A stretch of DNA of 64,000 nucleotides, taken from the NCBI RefSeq assembly GCF_900188085.1, contig NZ_FZOU01000001.1, forward strand, positions 620,001 to 684,000. Direction: 5' to 3'. Position numbers and translations under genes: made by a program. The notes under the pieces were generated by a model. The model ran no database searches, had not been told where the DNA came from, and was given only the letters and a program-made list of their open reading frames with translations. Source of the stretch: Granulicella rosea. Its GTDB lineage: Bacteria; Acidobacteriota; Terriglobia; Terriglobales; Acidobacteriaceae. Of this stretch, positions 51,374 to 60,139 are shown piece by piece. Each line of letters begins with the position of its first letter. The stretch's first letter is position 1.

Positions 51374-51374
<1 letters not shown>
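50535..51374 (-). CDS. panC: Pantothenate synthetase
   Basis: The 279-residue enzyme joins pantoate and beta-alanine using ATP. The nucleotide motif PTMGALHAGHISLV (about 27-40, with the HxGH histidines) and the SSRNAYLSAAERQQA loop are diagnostic. Its ATG shares one base with the panB stop (TGATG), so it is translationally coupled. Confidence 0.95.
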
Positions 51375-52273
<899 letters not shown>

Positions 52274-52443
52274 CGCAAGCTCCAGTGCAGTTCCGCCTCG
52301 GTTCGGCTGGATACCGCCTAGGGAAAGCCTACTCTGAAGGGATGCGTTCGAGCAAACCGACGACGTGTGTCACGACTCGAACGAGGGAATAGGGTTTAGG
52401 GAATAGGGACTTCGCAACCCTTATCACTGCACGGAATCGTTTT

Positions 52444-52624
52444 GCTTAAGGGCACGGCTTCAGCCGTGCCGCTACTGCGCTGACACGAGACCGGCTTTAG
52501 CTGCTGGGGTACGGATTTCGCTTGGTGCGGCACGGAGCCAGCTCAGCAGGAAGGAGTACCTCAGCGGCTGAAGCCGTAAGGCAGAAGCAGTTCGGTGGCA
52601 CGGCTGAAGCCGTGCCCTTAAGCA
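52444..52624. repeat. Dispersed nested palindrome, family C copy 2
   Basis: GCTTAAGGGCACGGCTTCAG and its inverse CTGAAGCCGTGCCCTTAAGC form the outer stem. The inner part has GGCTTTAGCTGCTGGGGTAC against GTACCTCAGCGGCTGAAGCC. It matches copy 1 at 12708-12873 in both arms, with a different loop. It separates coaBC from panB. Confidence 0.88.
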
Positions 52625-52650
52625 AGACGATCCTGTCACTGGTTCTAAGG

Positions 52651-53883
52651 CTATGGCTGATGCCGCATAGCTACCACCTCATCGAGAATCCGCTCCGCCA
52701 TCTCGCGCTTGGTCATCTCGGGCAGGGGCACGGCGCGGGCGCCGATCAGCATCGTGCCCGCGTTGCGGTCGGAGTCGAAGCCGATGCCCGGCGCAGAGAC
52801 GTCGTTCACCACGATGGCGTCGACGCCCTTGCGCAGCATCTTGGCCCGCGCGCGCTCGAGGCCTTCCCCCATCTCGGCCGAGAAGGCGACGATGAGCTGA
52901 CCCGGCGGCCGGCGCCGGGCGACCTCGGCGACGATGTCTTCGGTCGGCTCCAGCTCCAGCGTCAGCATGCCCTCGCGCGCGATCTTGCCCTCGGCCTTCG
53001 TGACCGGACGGAAGTCCGCGACCGCCGCGGCCTTCAGCACGATGGTGGATTCCTGCGCCCATGCGAGCACCTTCTCGCGCATCTCCGATGCTGTGGACAC
53101 GCTGTGGAATTCGACGCCCGCCGGGATCGGCAGCGCGGTCGACGCGCTGATGAGGATCACCCGTGCGCCGCGCCGGGCCGCCGCCTCGGCCAGTGCGTAG
53201 CCCATGCGCCCGCTGGACCGGTTGCCGAGGAAGCGCACGCCGTCGAGCGGCTCGCGCGTACCTCCTGCGGTGATGAGCACGGTCTGGCGCGAGAGGCCGG
53301 TCTCGAAGTTCCTGCCGGCGACGGCGTTCAAAACCGCGCTGACAATATACGGAATCTCCGCCAGCCGGCCCGTACCCTCCATCCCGCAGGCCAGATAGCC
53401 CGCGCCCGGCATGACGAAGCGCACGCCCCGCGACTGCAGGGTGCGGACATTCGCCTGCACCGCCGGGTGCTCCCACATCACGACGTTCATCGCCGGGGCA
53501 ATGATGACCGGCGCCTTGGTCGCGAGGTACATGGTGGTCAAAAAGTCGTCGGCAATGCCGTTGGCGAGCTTGCCCAGAATGTTGGCCGTGGCCGGGACGA
53601 TCACCAGCGCCTGCGTGGTCTGGGCCTGCTCGATGTGTTCGACGGAGCTGGCGCCGCCGGGAACCTCGCCGCCGCTCCACAGCGTATCGATGACCTTGTG
53701 GCCGCTGATGGCCGCAAAGGTCAGCGGCGTCACAAACTCCTTTGCCGACGCGGTCATGACGACGTGCGGATCGAGCCCTGCGTCCTGCAATGCGCGTACG
53801 AGTTCCACGGCGCGGTAGGCGGCGACGCCTCCGCAGACTCCGACGGTTACCTTGGCTCGCGCCCGTTCCGGTGCACTGCTCAT
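52651..53883 (-). CDS. coaBC: Bifunctional phosphopantothenoylcysteine decarboxylase/phosphopantothenate-cysteine ligase
   Basis: The 410-residue protein carries CoaC (FMN-dependent decarboxylase) followed by CoaB (ligase). Landmarks are VGVCGGVAAYRAVELVRAL, PAMNVVMWEHPAVQ, the catalytic Cys in GYLACGMEGTGRL, then the ligase start TVLITAGGTREPLDGVRFLG and LKAAAVADFRP. It performs two CoA-synthesis steps, downstream of the nearby panB-panC products. Confidence 0.95.
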   Translation of the reverse strand: MSSAPERARAKVTVGVCGGVAAYRAVELVRALQDAGLDPHVVMTASAKEFVTPLTFAAISGHKVIDTLWSGGEVPGGASSVEHIEQAQTTQALVIVPATANILGKLANGIADDFLTTMYLATKAPVIIAPAMNVVMWEHPAVQANVRTLQSRGVRFVMPGAGYLACGMEGTGRLAEIPYIVSAVLNAVAGRNFETGLSRQTVLITAGGTREPLDGVRFLGNRSSGRMGYALAEAAARRGARVILISASTALPIPAGVEFHSVSTASEMREKVLAWAQESTIVLKAAAVADFRPVTKAEGKIAREGMLTLELEPTEDIVAEVARRRPPGQLIVAFSAEMGEGLERARAKMLRKGVDAIVVNDVSAPGIGFDSDRNAGTMLIGARAVPLPEMTKREMAERILDEVVAMRHQP

Positions 53884-53912
53884 AGGTCGATTCTCTCACT
53901 TGGCGAAAGGCG

Positions 53913-53992
53913 AAAAGCAGATTCCCTGCGGGAATGACAAACAAGACAGGCTTTGTCTCTTTGGTTTGTCATTCCCGCAGGGAATCCGCTTT
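53913..53992. repeat. Dispersed palindrome, TCATTCCC variant, two arms
   Basis: AAAAGCAGATTCCCTGCGGG, then AATGACA, mirrors TTGTCATTCCCGCAGGGAAT, then CCGCTTTT. A short hairpin (AAGACAGGCTTTGTCTCTT) lies between. Located between divergent coaBC and the XRE regulator. Confidence 0.85.
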
Positions 53993-54016
53993 TAGTATTC
54001 GATTCATTTTTTCTTG

Positions 54017-54059
54017 CGCAATATTGCAATCCGCAATACAATTATTACAGATCGCAATA
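54017..54059. promoter_or_regulatory. Repeated CGCAATA operator upstream of the XRE regulator
   Basis: CGCAATA occurs at 54017-54023, 54032-54038 and 54053-54059. The first is part of the 10-bp palindrome GCAATATTGC (54018-54027). The third runs into the ATG itself. The spacing (15 and 21 bases) and position suggest autoregulation by the XRE protein. Confidence 0.55.
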
Positions 54060-54541
54060 TGAAGCTCGCCGACAAAATCCGCTACCTTCGCGAGGTCGAA
54101 GGCTCCCTTCGGGGGCTGGACCGCGCGATGACCCAGCAGGAGCTGGTGCGCGCCATCGAGGACGAGGCCGGGAAGAGCATCTCCCAGTCCTATCTCTCGC
54201 AGATCGAATCGGGCGCGCGCCCGCACCTGACCAACACCACGCGGCTGATGCTGGCGAAGTTCTTCAAGGTGCATCCGGGATATCTGGTCGACGACCCGGA
54301 CGACTTCCAGTCGGAGCTGCGCACCACCGAGATCATCGAGGACAAGCTGGACCTCTGGTTGATCGGCGGCGCGGAGCGGTTTGGCAAGGCCGATCCGGAG
54401 TTGTGCCGCGCTCTGCTACGCCTGGCGCACCACGACGACTCGCGCCGTTGCCTGCTGCTGCTGGAGTCGATCCTCGAAACGCCCGCCCTGGTGGAGCGCC
54501 TGATGCAGGTGCTGCGGCCAGAGGCGCAACCGAAACCCTAA
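54059..54541 (+). CDS. XRE-family helix-turn-helix regulator
   Basis: The 160-residue protein starts MKLADKIRYLREVEGSLRGL and has an XRE helix-turn-helix with an inserted loop (MTQQELVRAIEDEAGKSISQ, then SYLSQIESGARPHLTNTTRL). A helical C-terminal domain follows. It lacks a Shine-Dalgarno sequence and its ATG overlaps a repeated operator-like motif. It heads a same-strand cluster (NfeD-like, flotillin, small peptide, PspA) and is the likely regulator of that envelope module. Confidence 0.82.
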   Translation: MKLADKIRYLREVEGSLRGLDRAMTQQELVRAIEDEAGKSISQSYLSQIESGARPHLTNTTRLMLAKFFKVHPGYLVDDPDDFQSELRTTEIIEDKLDLWLIGGAERFGKADPELCRALLRLAHHDDSRRCLLLLESILETPALVERLMQVLRPEAQPKP

Positions 54542-54573
54542 CCCCCTTCCGTTGTTCGAGAGACGACAACCCC

Positions 54574-55143
54574 ATGAACTGGGATACGTTCTACCTCATC
54601 TGCTTCGTCACTGGATTGATTCTTTCGCTGCTTTCGTTCTTCGGTGGCTTCGCGCATCTTCATATCGGACATCTTCATCTTGGTCATGGCCATGCGGCCA
54701 TTGGGCATAAGCTCGGCCACGGCCTGTCCGCCTTCAACGGCTTCACCGTCACGGCGTTCCTGTGCTGGTTCGGCGGCGCGGGCTACCTGCTGCATCGTTA
54801 CAGCCCCATCGGCGTCACGATCGTCATGCTGCTTGCGATCGCCAGCGGACTGCTGGGCGCGCTGCTGCTGTGGGCCGCATTGTTCAAGCTGCTGCTGCCG
54901 CATGAGCGTGTGCTGAAGCCCGAGGATACGGAGATGGCCGGCGTGGTCGCACGCGTCGCCGACCCGATCCGCGCGGCTGGCGGCACGGGCGAGATCATCT
55001 TCTCGCAGACCGGCGCGCGCAGGGCCACGCCTGCCCGGTCGGAGGATGGCGACGCGATCGAACGAGGCGCGGAGGTAATTGTGCTGCGGTATGAACGCGG
55101 CATCGCGTATGTGCGGCGGTGGGATGAACTGAGCACCTCGTGA
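54574..55143 (+). CDS. NfeD/YqiJ-like membrane protein with histidine-rich loop
   Basis: The 189-residue protein has three membrane segments and a C-terminal OB-fold-like domain (about 115-189; MAGVVARVADPIRAAGGTGE, VIVLRYERGIAYVRRWDEL). That is the organisation of NfeD-type partners of flotillins. A histidine-rich loop HLHIGHLHLGHGHAAIGHKL (about residues 31-50) follows the first helix and could bind metal. It is encoded 32 bases after the regulator and upstream of the flotillin gene. Confidence 0.72.
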   Translation: MNWDTFYLICFVTGLILSLLSFFGGFAHLHIGHLHLGHGHAAIGHKLGHGLSAFNGFTVTAFLCWFGGAGYLLHRYSPIGVTIVMLLAIASGLLGALLLWAALFKLLLPHERVLKPEDTEMAGVVARVADPIRAAGGTGEIIFSQTGARRATPARSEDGDAIERGAEVIVLRYERGIAYVRRWDELSTS

Positions 55144-55158
55144 TCTACGCACGGCGCG

Positions 55159-55321
55159 TGTCATCCTGAGCGCAGCGAAGGACCTGCGGTTTGCTAGGAC
55201 GGGCGACAGTCTGGCCAGTTTGTAACAAAACCAAGAACAAATACAGAAGCAGATCCTCTTCGAGGATGACAAGCAAGAGAAGCAAGAACAAAAGAAGCAG
55301 ATTCCCTGCGGGAATGACAAG
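55159..55321. repeat. Cluster of family A and TCATTCCC-type repeat fragments
   Basis: TGTCATCCTGAGCGCAGCGA, then AGGACCTGC (55159-55188), is followed by AAGCAGATCCTCTTCGAGGA (55247-55266) and AAGCAGATTCCCTGCGGGAA (55295-55314). Three partial copies sit in the NfeD-flotillin gap and may attenuate or process the transcript. Confidence 0.75.
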
Positions 55322-55395
55322 CCCAAAAGACAAGCAAGAAAAGAAACTTCAACCTCTAACCCTCCACAAGCTCTCCACGCAGAGCAAAGGAAGCC

Positions 55396-56838
55396 ATGCA
55401 GAACTCGGTCGCAATCGTCGTAGGCCTGCTCATCGTCGCCACTGTCGCCTTACTCATGCTGCTCGGCAAGATGTTTCGCAAAGCCGGCCCCAACGAAGCC
55501 ATCATCGTCTACGGTTTCCGTGGACCGCGCGTCATCAAGGCGGGCGGCGCGGTCATCTTTCCAGTCGTCGAATCCAGCCGCCTACTTACGCTTGAGCTGA
55601 TGAGCTTCGACGTCGCGCCTCAGCAGGACCTCTACACCAAGCAGGGCGTGGCGGTCACGGTCGAGGCGGTCGCGCAGATCAAGGTGCGCTCGGACAACGA
55701 GTCCATCCTCACCGCCGCGGAGCAGTTCCTCACCAAGAGTCCCGAGCAGCGCGAAGGCCTGATCCGTCTTGTGATGGAAGGCCATCTGCGCGGCATCATC
55801 GGTCAGTTGACGGTGGAGCAGATCGTCAAGGAGCCGGAGATGGTCGCCGAGCGCATGCGTTCGACCTGCATGGACGACATGAGCAAGATGGGGCTCGAGG
55901 TCATCTCGTTCACCATCCGCGAGGTGCGCGACAAGAATGAGTACATCACCAACATGGGCCGGCCGGACGTAGCGCGCATCAAGCGCGACGCCGAGATCGC
56001 CGCCGCCGAGGCCGAGCGCGACACCGCCATTCGCCGCGCCAACGCACTGCGCGAGGCGGCCATCGCGAAGTCCGCGAGCGACCAGGACCGGGTGATCGCG
56101 GAGACCGCGTCGCTCGGCAAACAGGCCGAGGCGCAGCGCGACCTTGCGATCCAGAAGGCGCAGTATCTCGAGCAGTCTCGCAGGCAGGAGGCGCAGGCCG
56201 ACAAGGCGTACGAGCTGCAGACCAATGTGATGCAGCAGCAGGTCGTCGCCGAGCAGGTCAAGGTCATGCAGATCGAGAAGGAGCAGATGGTCAAGGTGCA
56301 GGAGGCCGAGATTGCGCGTCACGAGGCCGAACTGATCTCGACCGTGTTGAAGGGCTCGGAGATCGAGGCACGCCGTATCCAGAACATCGCCGGAGCCGAG
56401 AAGGCGCGCTTGACCAGCGAGGCGGAGGGCCGCGCCGCGGCGACACGCGTGCAGGGTGAGGCGCAGGCTGCGGTCACGAAGATGCAGGGTGAGGCCGAGG
56501 CCAACATCATCTTCGCCAAGGGCGAGGCCGAGGCCAAAGCGATGAACGTGAAGGCTGAGGCCTACCAGGAATGGACGCAGGCCGCGGTCGTCGACAAGCT
56601 CATCACCAACATGGCCGACGTGGTCCGCGCGATGGCCGAGCCGCTCAGCAAGGTCGACAAGATCACCATCGTGTCGACTGGAGGCGACGACAACATCGGC
56701 GCGCACAAGATGACCGGCGAGATGACGAAGATCGCAAGCCAGGTGCCCGCGTTGTTCGAGGCGCTCAGCGGCATGAAGATGAGCGACCTGATGTCGAACG
56801 TGAAGCAGATGAAGCCGCGCGAAGACGACAGCAAGTAA
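55396..56838 (+). CDS. Flotillin-family protein (YqiK-like)
   Basis: The 480-residue protein has an N-terminal membrane anchor (VAIVVGLLIVATVALLMLLG), an SPFH/band 7 domain (about 30-190; GGAVIFPVVESSRLL, IREVRDKNEYITNMGRPDVA) and a long Ala/Glu-rich coiled coil (about 195-400). Flotillins organise membrane microdomains and partner with NfeD proteins. A hairpin terminator follows, so downstream genes may be partly insulated. Confidence 0.92.
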   Translation: MQNSVAIVVGLLIVATVALLMLLGKMFRKAGPNEAIIVYGFRGPRVIKAGGAVIFPVVESSRLLTLELMSFDVAPQQDLYTKQGVAVTVEAVAQIKVRSDNESILTAAEQFLTKSPEQREGLIRLVMEGHLRGIIGQLTVEQIVKEPEMVAERMRSTCMDDMSKMGLEVISFTIREVRDKNEYITNMGRPDVARIKRDAEIAAAEAERDTAIRRANALREAAIAKSASDQDRVIAETASLGKQAEAQRDLAIQKAQYLEQSRRQEAQADKAYELQTNVMQQQVVAEQVKVMQIEKEQMVKVQEAEIARHEAELISTVLKGSEIEARRIQNIAGAEKARLTSEAEGRAAATRVQGEAQAAVTKMQGEAEANIIFAKGEAEAKAMNVKAEAYQEWTQAAVVDKLITNMADVVRAMAEPLSKVDKITIVSTGGDDNIGAHKMTGEMTKIASQVPALFEALSGMKMSDLMSNVKQMKPREDDSK

Positions 56839-56846
56839 ACCACACG

Positions 56847-56872
56847 AAGGGCGTTCGTAACAGGACGCCCTT
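56847..56872 (+). terminator. Hairpin after the flotillin gene
   Basis: Arms AAGGGCGT (56847-56854) and ACGCCCTT (56865-56872), followed by CCTC rather than a long T run. It may be a weak terminator or mRNA-stabilising stem. Confidence 0.55.
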
Positions 56873-56900
56873 CCTCAACCGCATCCATATGTGAAACGTC

Positions 56901-57125
56901 ATGATCCTGCTGATTCTTTTTATCGTCGCCGTCTCCGCCGTCATACGGCTCGTCACGCTTCCCTTCCGCATCGGCGGACGCCACTACAACCCGTATGGCT
57001 ACGGTTATGGCGGCTGCTATGGCTACCATCGCCGTCGCGGGATCGGGCATGTGATTCTGGTCGTGCTGGTTCTGCTCGCGCTCTCGCATGTCTTCGGTCA
57101 CCACCATCACCATCATCTGCTGTAG
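56901..57125 (+). CDS. Small membrane peptide ending in six histidines
   Basis: The 74-residue protein has two hydrophobic segments (MILLILFIVAVSAVIRLVTL and GHVILVVLVLLALSHVF) flanking a Tyr/Gly-rich loop (YNPYGYGYGGCYGY). It ends GHHHHHHLL, a natural His6 run. It lies between the flotillin and pspA genes on the same strand, 28 bases before pspA. No named family; metal binding is an inference. Confidence 0.68.
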   Translation: MILLILFIVAVSAVIRLVTLPFRIGGRHYNPYGYGYGGCYGYHRRRGIGHVILVVLVLLALSHVFGHHHHHHLL

Positions 57126-57153
57126 TTCACGCGACATAGATCGGAGTCTCATC

Positions 57154-57828
57154 ATGGCCTTACTCGAACGTGTCGGAACCCTGCTTCGCGCCAACATCAA
57201 CGACCTCCTCGCGAAGGCCGAAGACCCCGAGAAGCTCGCTCGCCAGCTTGTGCTCGATATGGAAAATCAACTGCTGCAGGTGAAGACGCAGGTGGCCATC
57301 GCGATCGCTGATCAGCATCTGCTGTTGAAGAAAAAGAAGGAGCACGAAGACGCGCAGGCGGAGTGGCGCCGCAAGGCCGAGCTCGCCGTCGCGAAGCAGC
57401 AGGACGACCTGGCGCGCGCGGCGCTGGAACGTTCTCTCGCGAGCCAAAGGCTTGCGCAGGGCTACGTCCAGCAGCTTGAGGATCAGACCGCGGAGGCCGA
57501 GACGCTGCGCGGCGCCTACACACGCCTGCAGCAGAAGCTGACCGAGACCAAGGCGCGGGTGGAGCTGCTGATCGCACAGCATCGCCGCGCGCGCACCGCG
57601 GCCAAGGCCGCCACCGCACAGGCTCTGCTGGGCACGCATGAGAAGCAGGCTACGTTGAATCGTCTGAGCAGCTCGGTGAAGGATGCCGAACAGGGCAACA
57701 CGCTCAGCCGCACGCTCACGGCCATCAACACCAGCGATACGCTCGAAGAGCGCTTCGCGGTGCTGGAGCAGGAGGATCAGATCGAGGCGCTGCTGCTGGA
57801 GTTGAAGGGGCAACAGCGGCTGACTTAG
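57154..57828 (+). CDS. pspA: PspA/IM30-family protein
   Basis: The 224-residue protein starts MALLERVGTLLRANINDLLA, the amphipathic membrane-binding helix of PspA. Long helices follow (DMENQLLQVKTQVAIAIADQ; LEDQTAEAETLRGAYTRLQQ). PspA oligomers bind stressed inner membrane. GGAG precedes the ATG, and a 22-residue longer reading overlaps the upstream gene. With XRE, NfeD and flotillin it forms an envelope-maintenance cluster. Confidence 0.9.
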   Translation: MALLERVGTLLRANINDLLAKAEDPEKLARQLVLDMENQLLQVKTQVAIAIADQHLLLKKKKEHEDAQAEWRRKAELAVAKQQDDLARAALERSLASQRLAQGYVQQLEDQTAEAETLRGAYTRLQQKLTETKARVELLIAQHRRARTAAKAATAQALLGTHEKQATLNRLSSSVKDAEQGNTLSRTLTAINTSDTLEERFAVLEQEDQIEALLLELKGQQRLT

Positions 57829-57851
57829 GTGATTTGTATCCGTCCGACAGC

Positions 57852-57988
57852 TTGTCATCCTGAGCGTAGCGAAGAACCTGCTTCTCGCTTGCTCCGTCAC
57901 GAACACTGGTTCCCGCACAAACGAGAAGCAGGTCCTTCGACTGCGGCGCTCACGATGAAGCTGTAAGCGCCTCCGCTCAGGATGACAG
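57852..57988. repeat. Dispersed palindrome, family A full copy
   Basis: TTGTCATCCTGAGCGTAGCG mirrors CGCCTCCGCTCAGGATGACA. Inner AACCTGCTTCTCG/CGAGAAGCAGGTCC arms are present. An insertion GCTCACGATGAAGCTGTAAGC lies in the right arm, as in the 40670 copy. Located after pspA. Confidence 0.85.
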
Positions 57989-58068
57989 GCTGTATGGGTT
58001 GAGTCGAACAAGAGAACAAGCGATGACTCTGTTCCGCAACTAAAGAAAGACGCAACACTGGAGGCAAC

Positions 58069-59430
58069 ATGCTGCAACGCATCGTCCGCGGTACGCTCGT
58101 TACTTCATGGATCTTCTCTGTCTGCACCATCACCGCGCAGACGCAGTCCGCGCCCGCTGGACAAGGCTCGATCACCGGCCATGTCGTCCTCTCGGACACC
58201 AACGGCCCCGCGCGCTTTGCGCATGTGCTGATCAAGCGCATTCCGGATGGCGCGACGGCGAAGCCCAAGGCCAACGACCCGGAGTCCATGCTGGCCGAGC
58301 TGCTGGGCGAATCCAACGACAAGGCCGTGAAGCTCGGCAAGGCGGACCCCGCGAAGAAGAAGCCCGAGGACGCCGACACCAAGGCCGCCGGCGCGGCGTT
58401 TGCGAACATCATGTCCTCCGTAGGCGACATGGTCGCATCGACTACCGTCTCGGCCACCGGCGAGTACACGCTCACCGGCGTGAAGCCCGGCAGCTACTAC
58501 GTCCATGCCCTGCTGCCCGGCTATATCGATCCGCTCGCGGCCTTCGCCGGCGACGAGGTGAACAGCCTCGACCCCGCCACGCAGCAGCGCATCAAGAGCG
58601 CCGTCTCGGTCGTCACCATCACCGGTCGTGACTCCGCGCGGCTCGACCTGCGCCTGGAGCTTGGCGCGGCCATCAGCGGGCGCGTGCTCTTCGAAGACGG
58701 CAGCCCCGCCGCTGGCTGGAAGCTCACCGCGCATCCTGTGAAGCAAGACAAGCCCAAGGTTGCAGCCGGTCTCGGAATCGCGGAAGGCGACATCCCCAGC
58801 ATGAGCGACATGATCTTCCAGGCGAATCACATGACCGACGATCGCGGCGACTATCGCCTCGCGGGCCTCACGCCGGGCGACTACATCGTGGTGGCTACGC
58901 TGACTGCGAGCAACGCCAGCGCGGGCTCCGCGATGACCGGCGGCGCGATGCGGCTCGCCGTCTTCAGCGGCAATGTCGCGCGCGAGTCCGATGCGAAGCC
59001 CGTCTCGGTGACGGCCCACGAAGACCGCAAGGGCGTCGACCTCGTCATGCCACTGAGCACGCTGCACTCGCTCTCGGGCAAGGTGCTGGCGAAGAGCGAC
59101 AGCACACCCGCGAACACAGGTACGGTGCAGTTGCGCGACGAGCACGAGACCTCGCTCCTGAAGGTGCAGTCGGCGACGATTCAACCCGATGGCAGCTTCC
59201 GCTTCGACTACGTGCCCAACGGCGATTACACCCTGAAGGTGCGCGGCGCGCAGGTCAGCGAGGCGACCGGCGGCTCGAAGAAGCTCTTCGGCATCGAGAT
59301 TCCAAACACCAAGACGCTGCGCGCCTTTGGGCCGGACGAGCAGAAGGTCACGCTTGCCGATGGCGACCACGCGGGCGTGGTCTTCAGCCTGCCGGACGTG
59401 CCGGTGTCGAAGGACAAGGACGACGAGTAA
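58069..59430 (+). CDS. Exported protein with carboxypeptidase-regulatory-like domains
   Basis: The 453-residue protein has a signal peptide (GTLVTSWIFSVCTITAQ) and at least three CarboxypepD_reg-like beta domains. These include ITGHVVLSDTNGPARFAHVL, LELGAAISGRVLFEDGSPAA with DDRGDYRLAGLTPGDYIVVA, and LSGKVLAKSDS with FRFDYVPNGDYTLKVRGAQV. These domains are common in Acidobacteriota envelope proteins and TonB-linked systems. A Lys/Ala-rich low-complexity stretch lies at about 85-110. No catalytic domain. Confidence 0.8.
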   Translation: MLQRIVRGTLVTSWIFSVCTITAQTQSAPAGQGSITGHVVLSDTNGPARFAHVLIKRIPDGATAKPKANDPESMLAELLGESNDKAVKLGKADPAKKKPEDADTKAAGAAFANIMSSVGDMVASTTVSATGEYTLTGVKPGSYYVHALLPGYIDPLAAFAGDEVNSLDPATQQRIKSAVSVVTITGRDSARLDLRLELGAAISGRVLFEDGSPAAGWKLTAHPVKQDKPKVAAGLGIAEGDIPSMSDMIFQANHMTDDRGDYRLAGLTPGDYIVVATLTASNASAGSAMTGGAMRLAVFSGNVARESDAKPVSVTAHEDRKGVDLVMPLSTLHSLSGKVLAKSDSTPANTGTVQLRDEHETSLLKVQSATIQPDGSFRFDYVPNGDYTLKVRGAQVSEATGGSKKLFGIEIPNTKTLRAFGPDEQKVTLADGDHAGVVFSLPDVPVSKDKDDE

Positions 59431-59462
59431 CCGGCGGAACGCAAGACGCTACAATCGAGCAC

Positions 59463-60056
59463 ATGATCGCTCATCTGCGCGGCCGTCTTCTGTCGAAGTC
59501 TCCCAACCAGGCCATCGTCGAGTGCGGCGGCGTCGGGTACGACGTCGCCATCTCGGTGGCTACCTTCACGGCGTTGCCGGCCGAGGGCGCCGAGGCCCAG
59601 CTCCACATCTTCACCAAGGTCGCCGAGGATCAGCTCGCGCTCTTCGGCTTTACGGACAAGCTCGAAAAGCGCATGTTCGAGCGGCTGCTTTCGATCTCGG
59701 GCATCGGCCCCAAGCTGGCGATCACGGTGCTCAGCGGCATCGCGCTCGACCGCCTGGTCTCGGCCATTCGCGCCAGCGACCACGCCATGCTGACGAAGGT
59801 GCCGGGCATCGGCAAGAAGACCGCCGAGCGCATCGTGCTGGAGTTGAAAGATAAGCTGGACGACCTCGCCACCGCGCCCGTCTCCACCCAAGTCAATCAC
59901 GGCCCCGCAGGCGAGGATGCGCTGTCGGCGCTGGTCAACCTCGGTTATCCAAGACCCGTGGCGCAGAAGGCGGTCGAGACGGCCATCACGCGCGATCCGA
60001 GCGTGAAGAACGACTTCGAGCTGCTGTTCCGCGCGGCCATGGCGAGCATCCGGTAA
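59463..60056 (+). CDS. ruvA: Holliday junction helicase subunit RuvA
   Basis: The 197-residue protein has the RuvA OB domain (MIAHLRGRLLSKSPNQAIVE), the tandem helix-hairpin-helix region (LLSISGIGPKLAITVLSGIA; VPGIGKKTAERIVLELKDKL) and the C-terminal RuvB-binding domain (EDALSALVNLGYPRPVAQKA). It binds four-way junctions. An AAGGAG starts in its stop codon region and could serve the next frame. Confidence 0.95.
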   Translation: MIAHLRGRLLSKSPNQAIVECGGVGYDVAISVATFTALPAEGAEAQLHIFTKVAEDQLALFGFTDKLEKRMFERLLSISGIGPKLAITVLSGIALDRLVSAIRASDHAMLTKVPGIGKKTAERIVLELKDKLDDLATAPVSTQVNHGPAGEDALSALVNLGYPRPVAQKAVETAITRDPSVKNDFELLFRAAMASIR

Positions 60057-60064
60057 GGAGAGCG

Positions 60065-60139
60065 ATGGGCGATGCGACTGGCAAAGCGCACGCCGGAGGG
60101 CTGGGTTCTCTTTCATCAGGGAACGATCGTGCAGGATTA
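60065..60139 (+). pseudogene. 5' part of a small ORF interrupted by the IS element
   Basis: AAGGAG overlapping the ruvA stop precedes an ATG giving MGDATGKAHAGGLGSLSSGN. The frame enters the left end of the IS5-type element after 25 codons. Removing the element and one TA copy restores an open frame that continues at 61284 and ends with TAA at 61461-61463, about 84 codons in all. No homologue recognised, so the ORF itself may be spurious. Confidence 0.35.
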
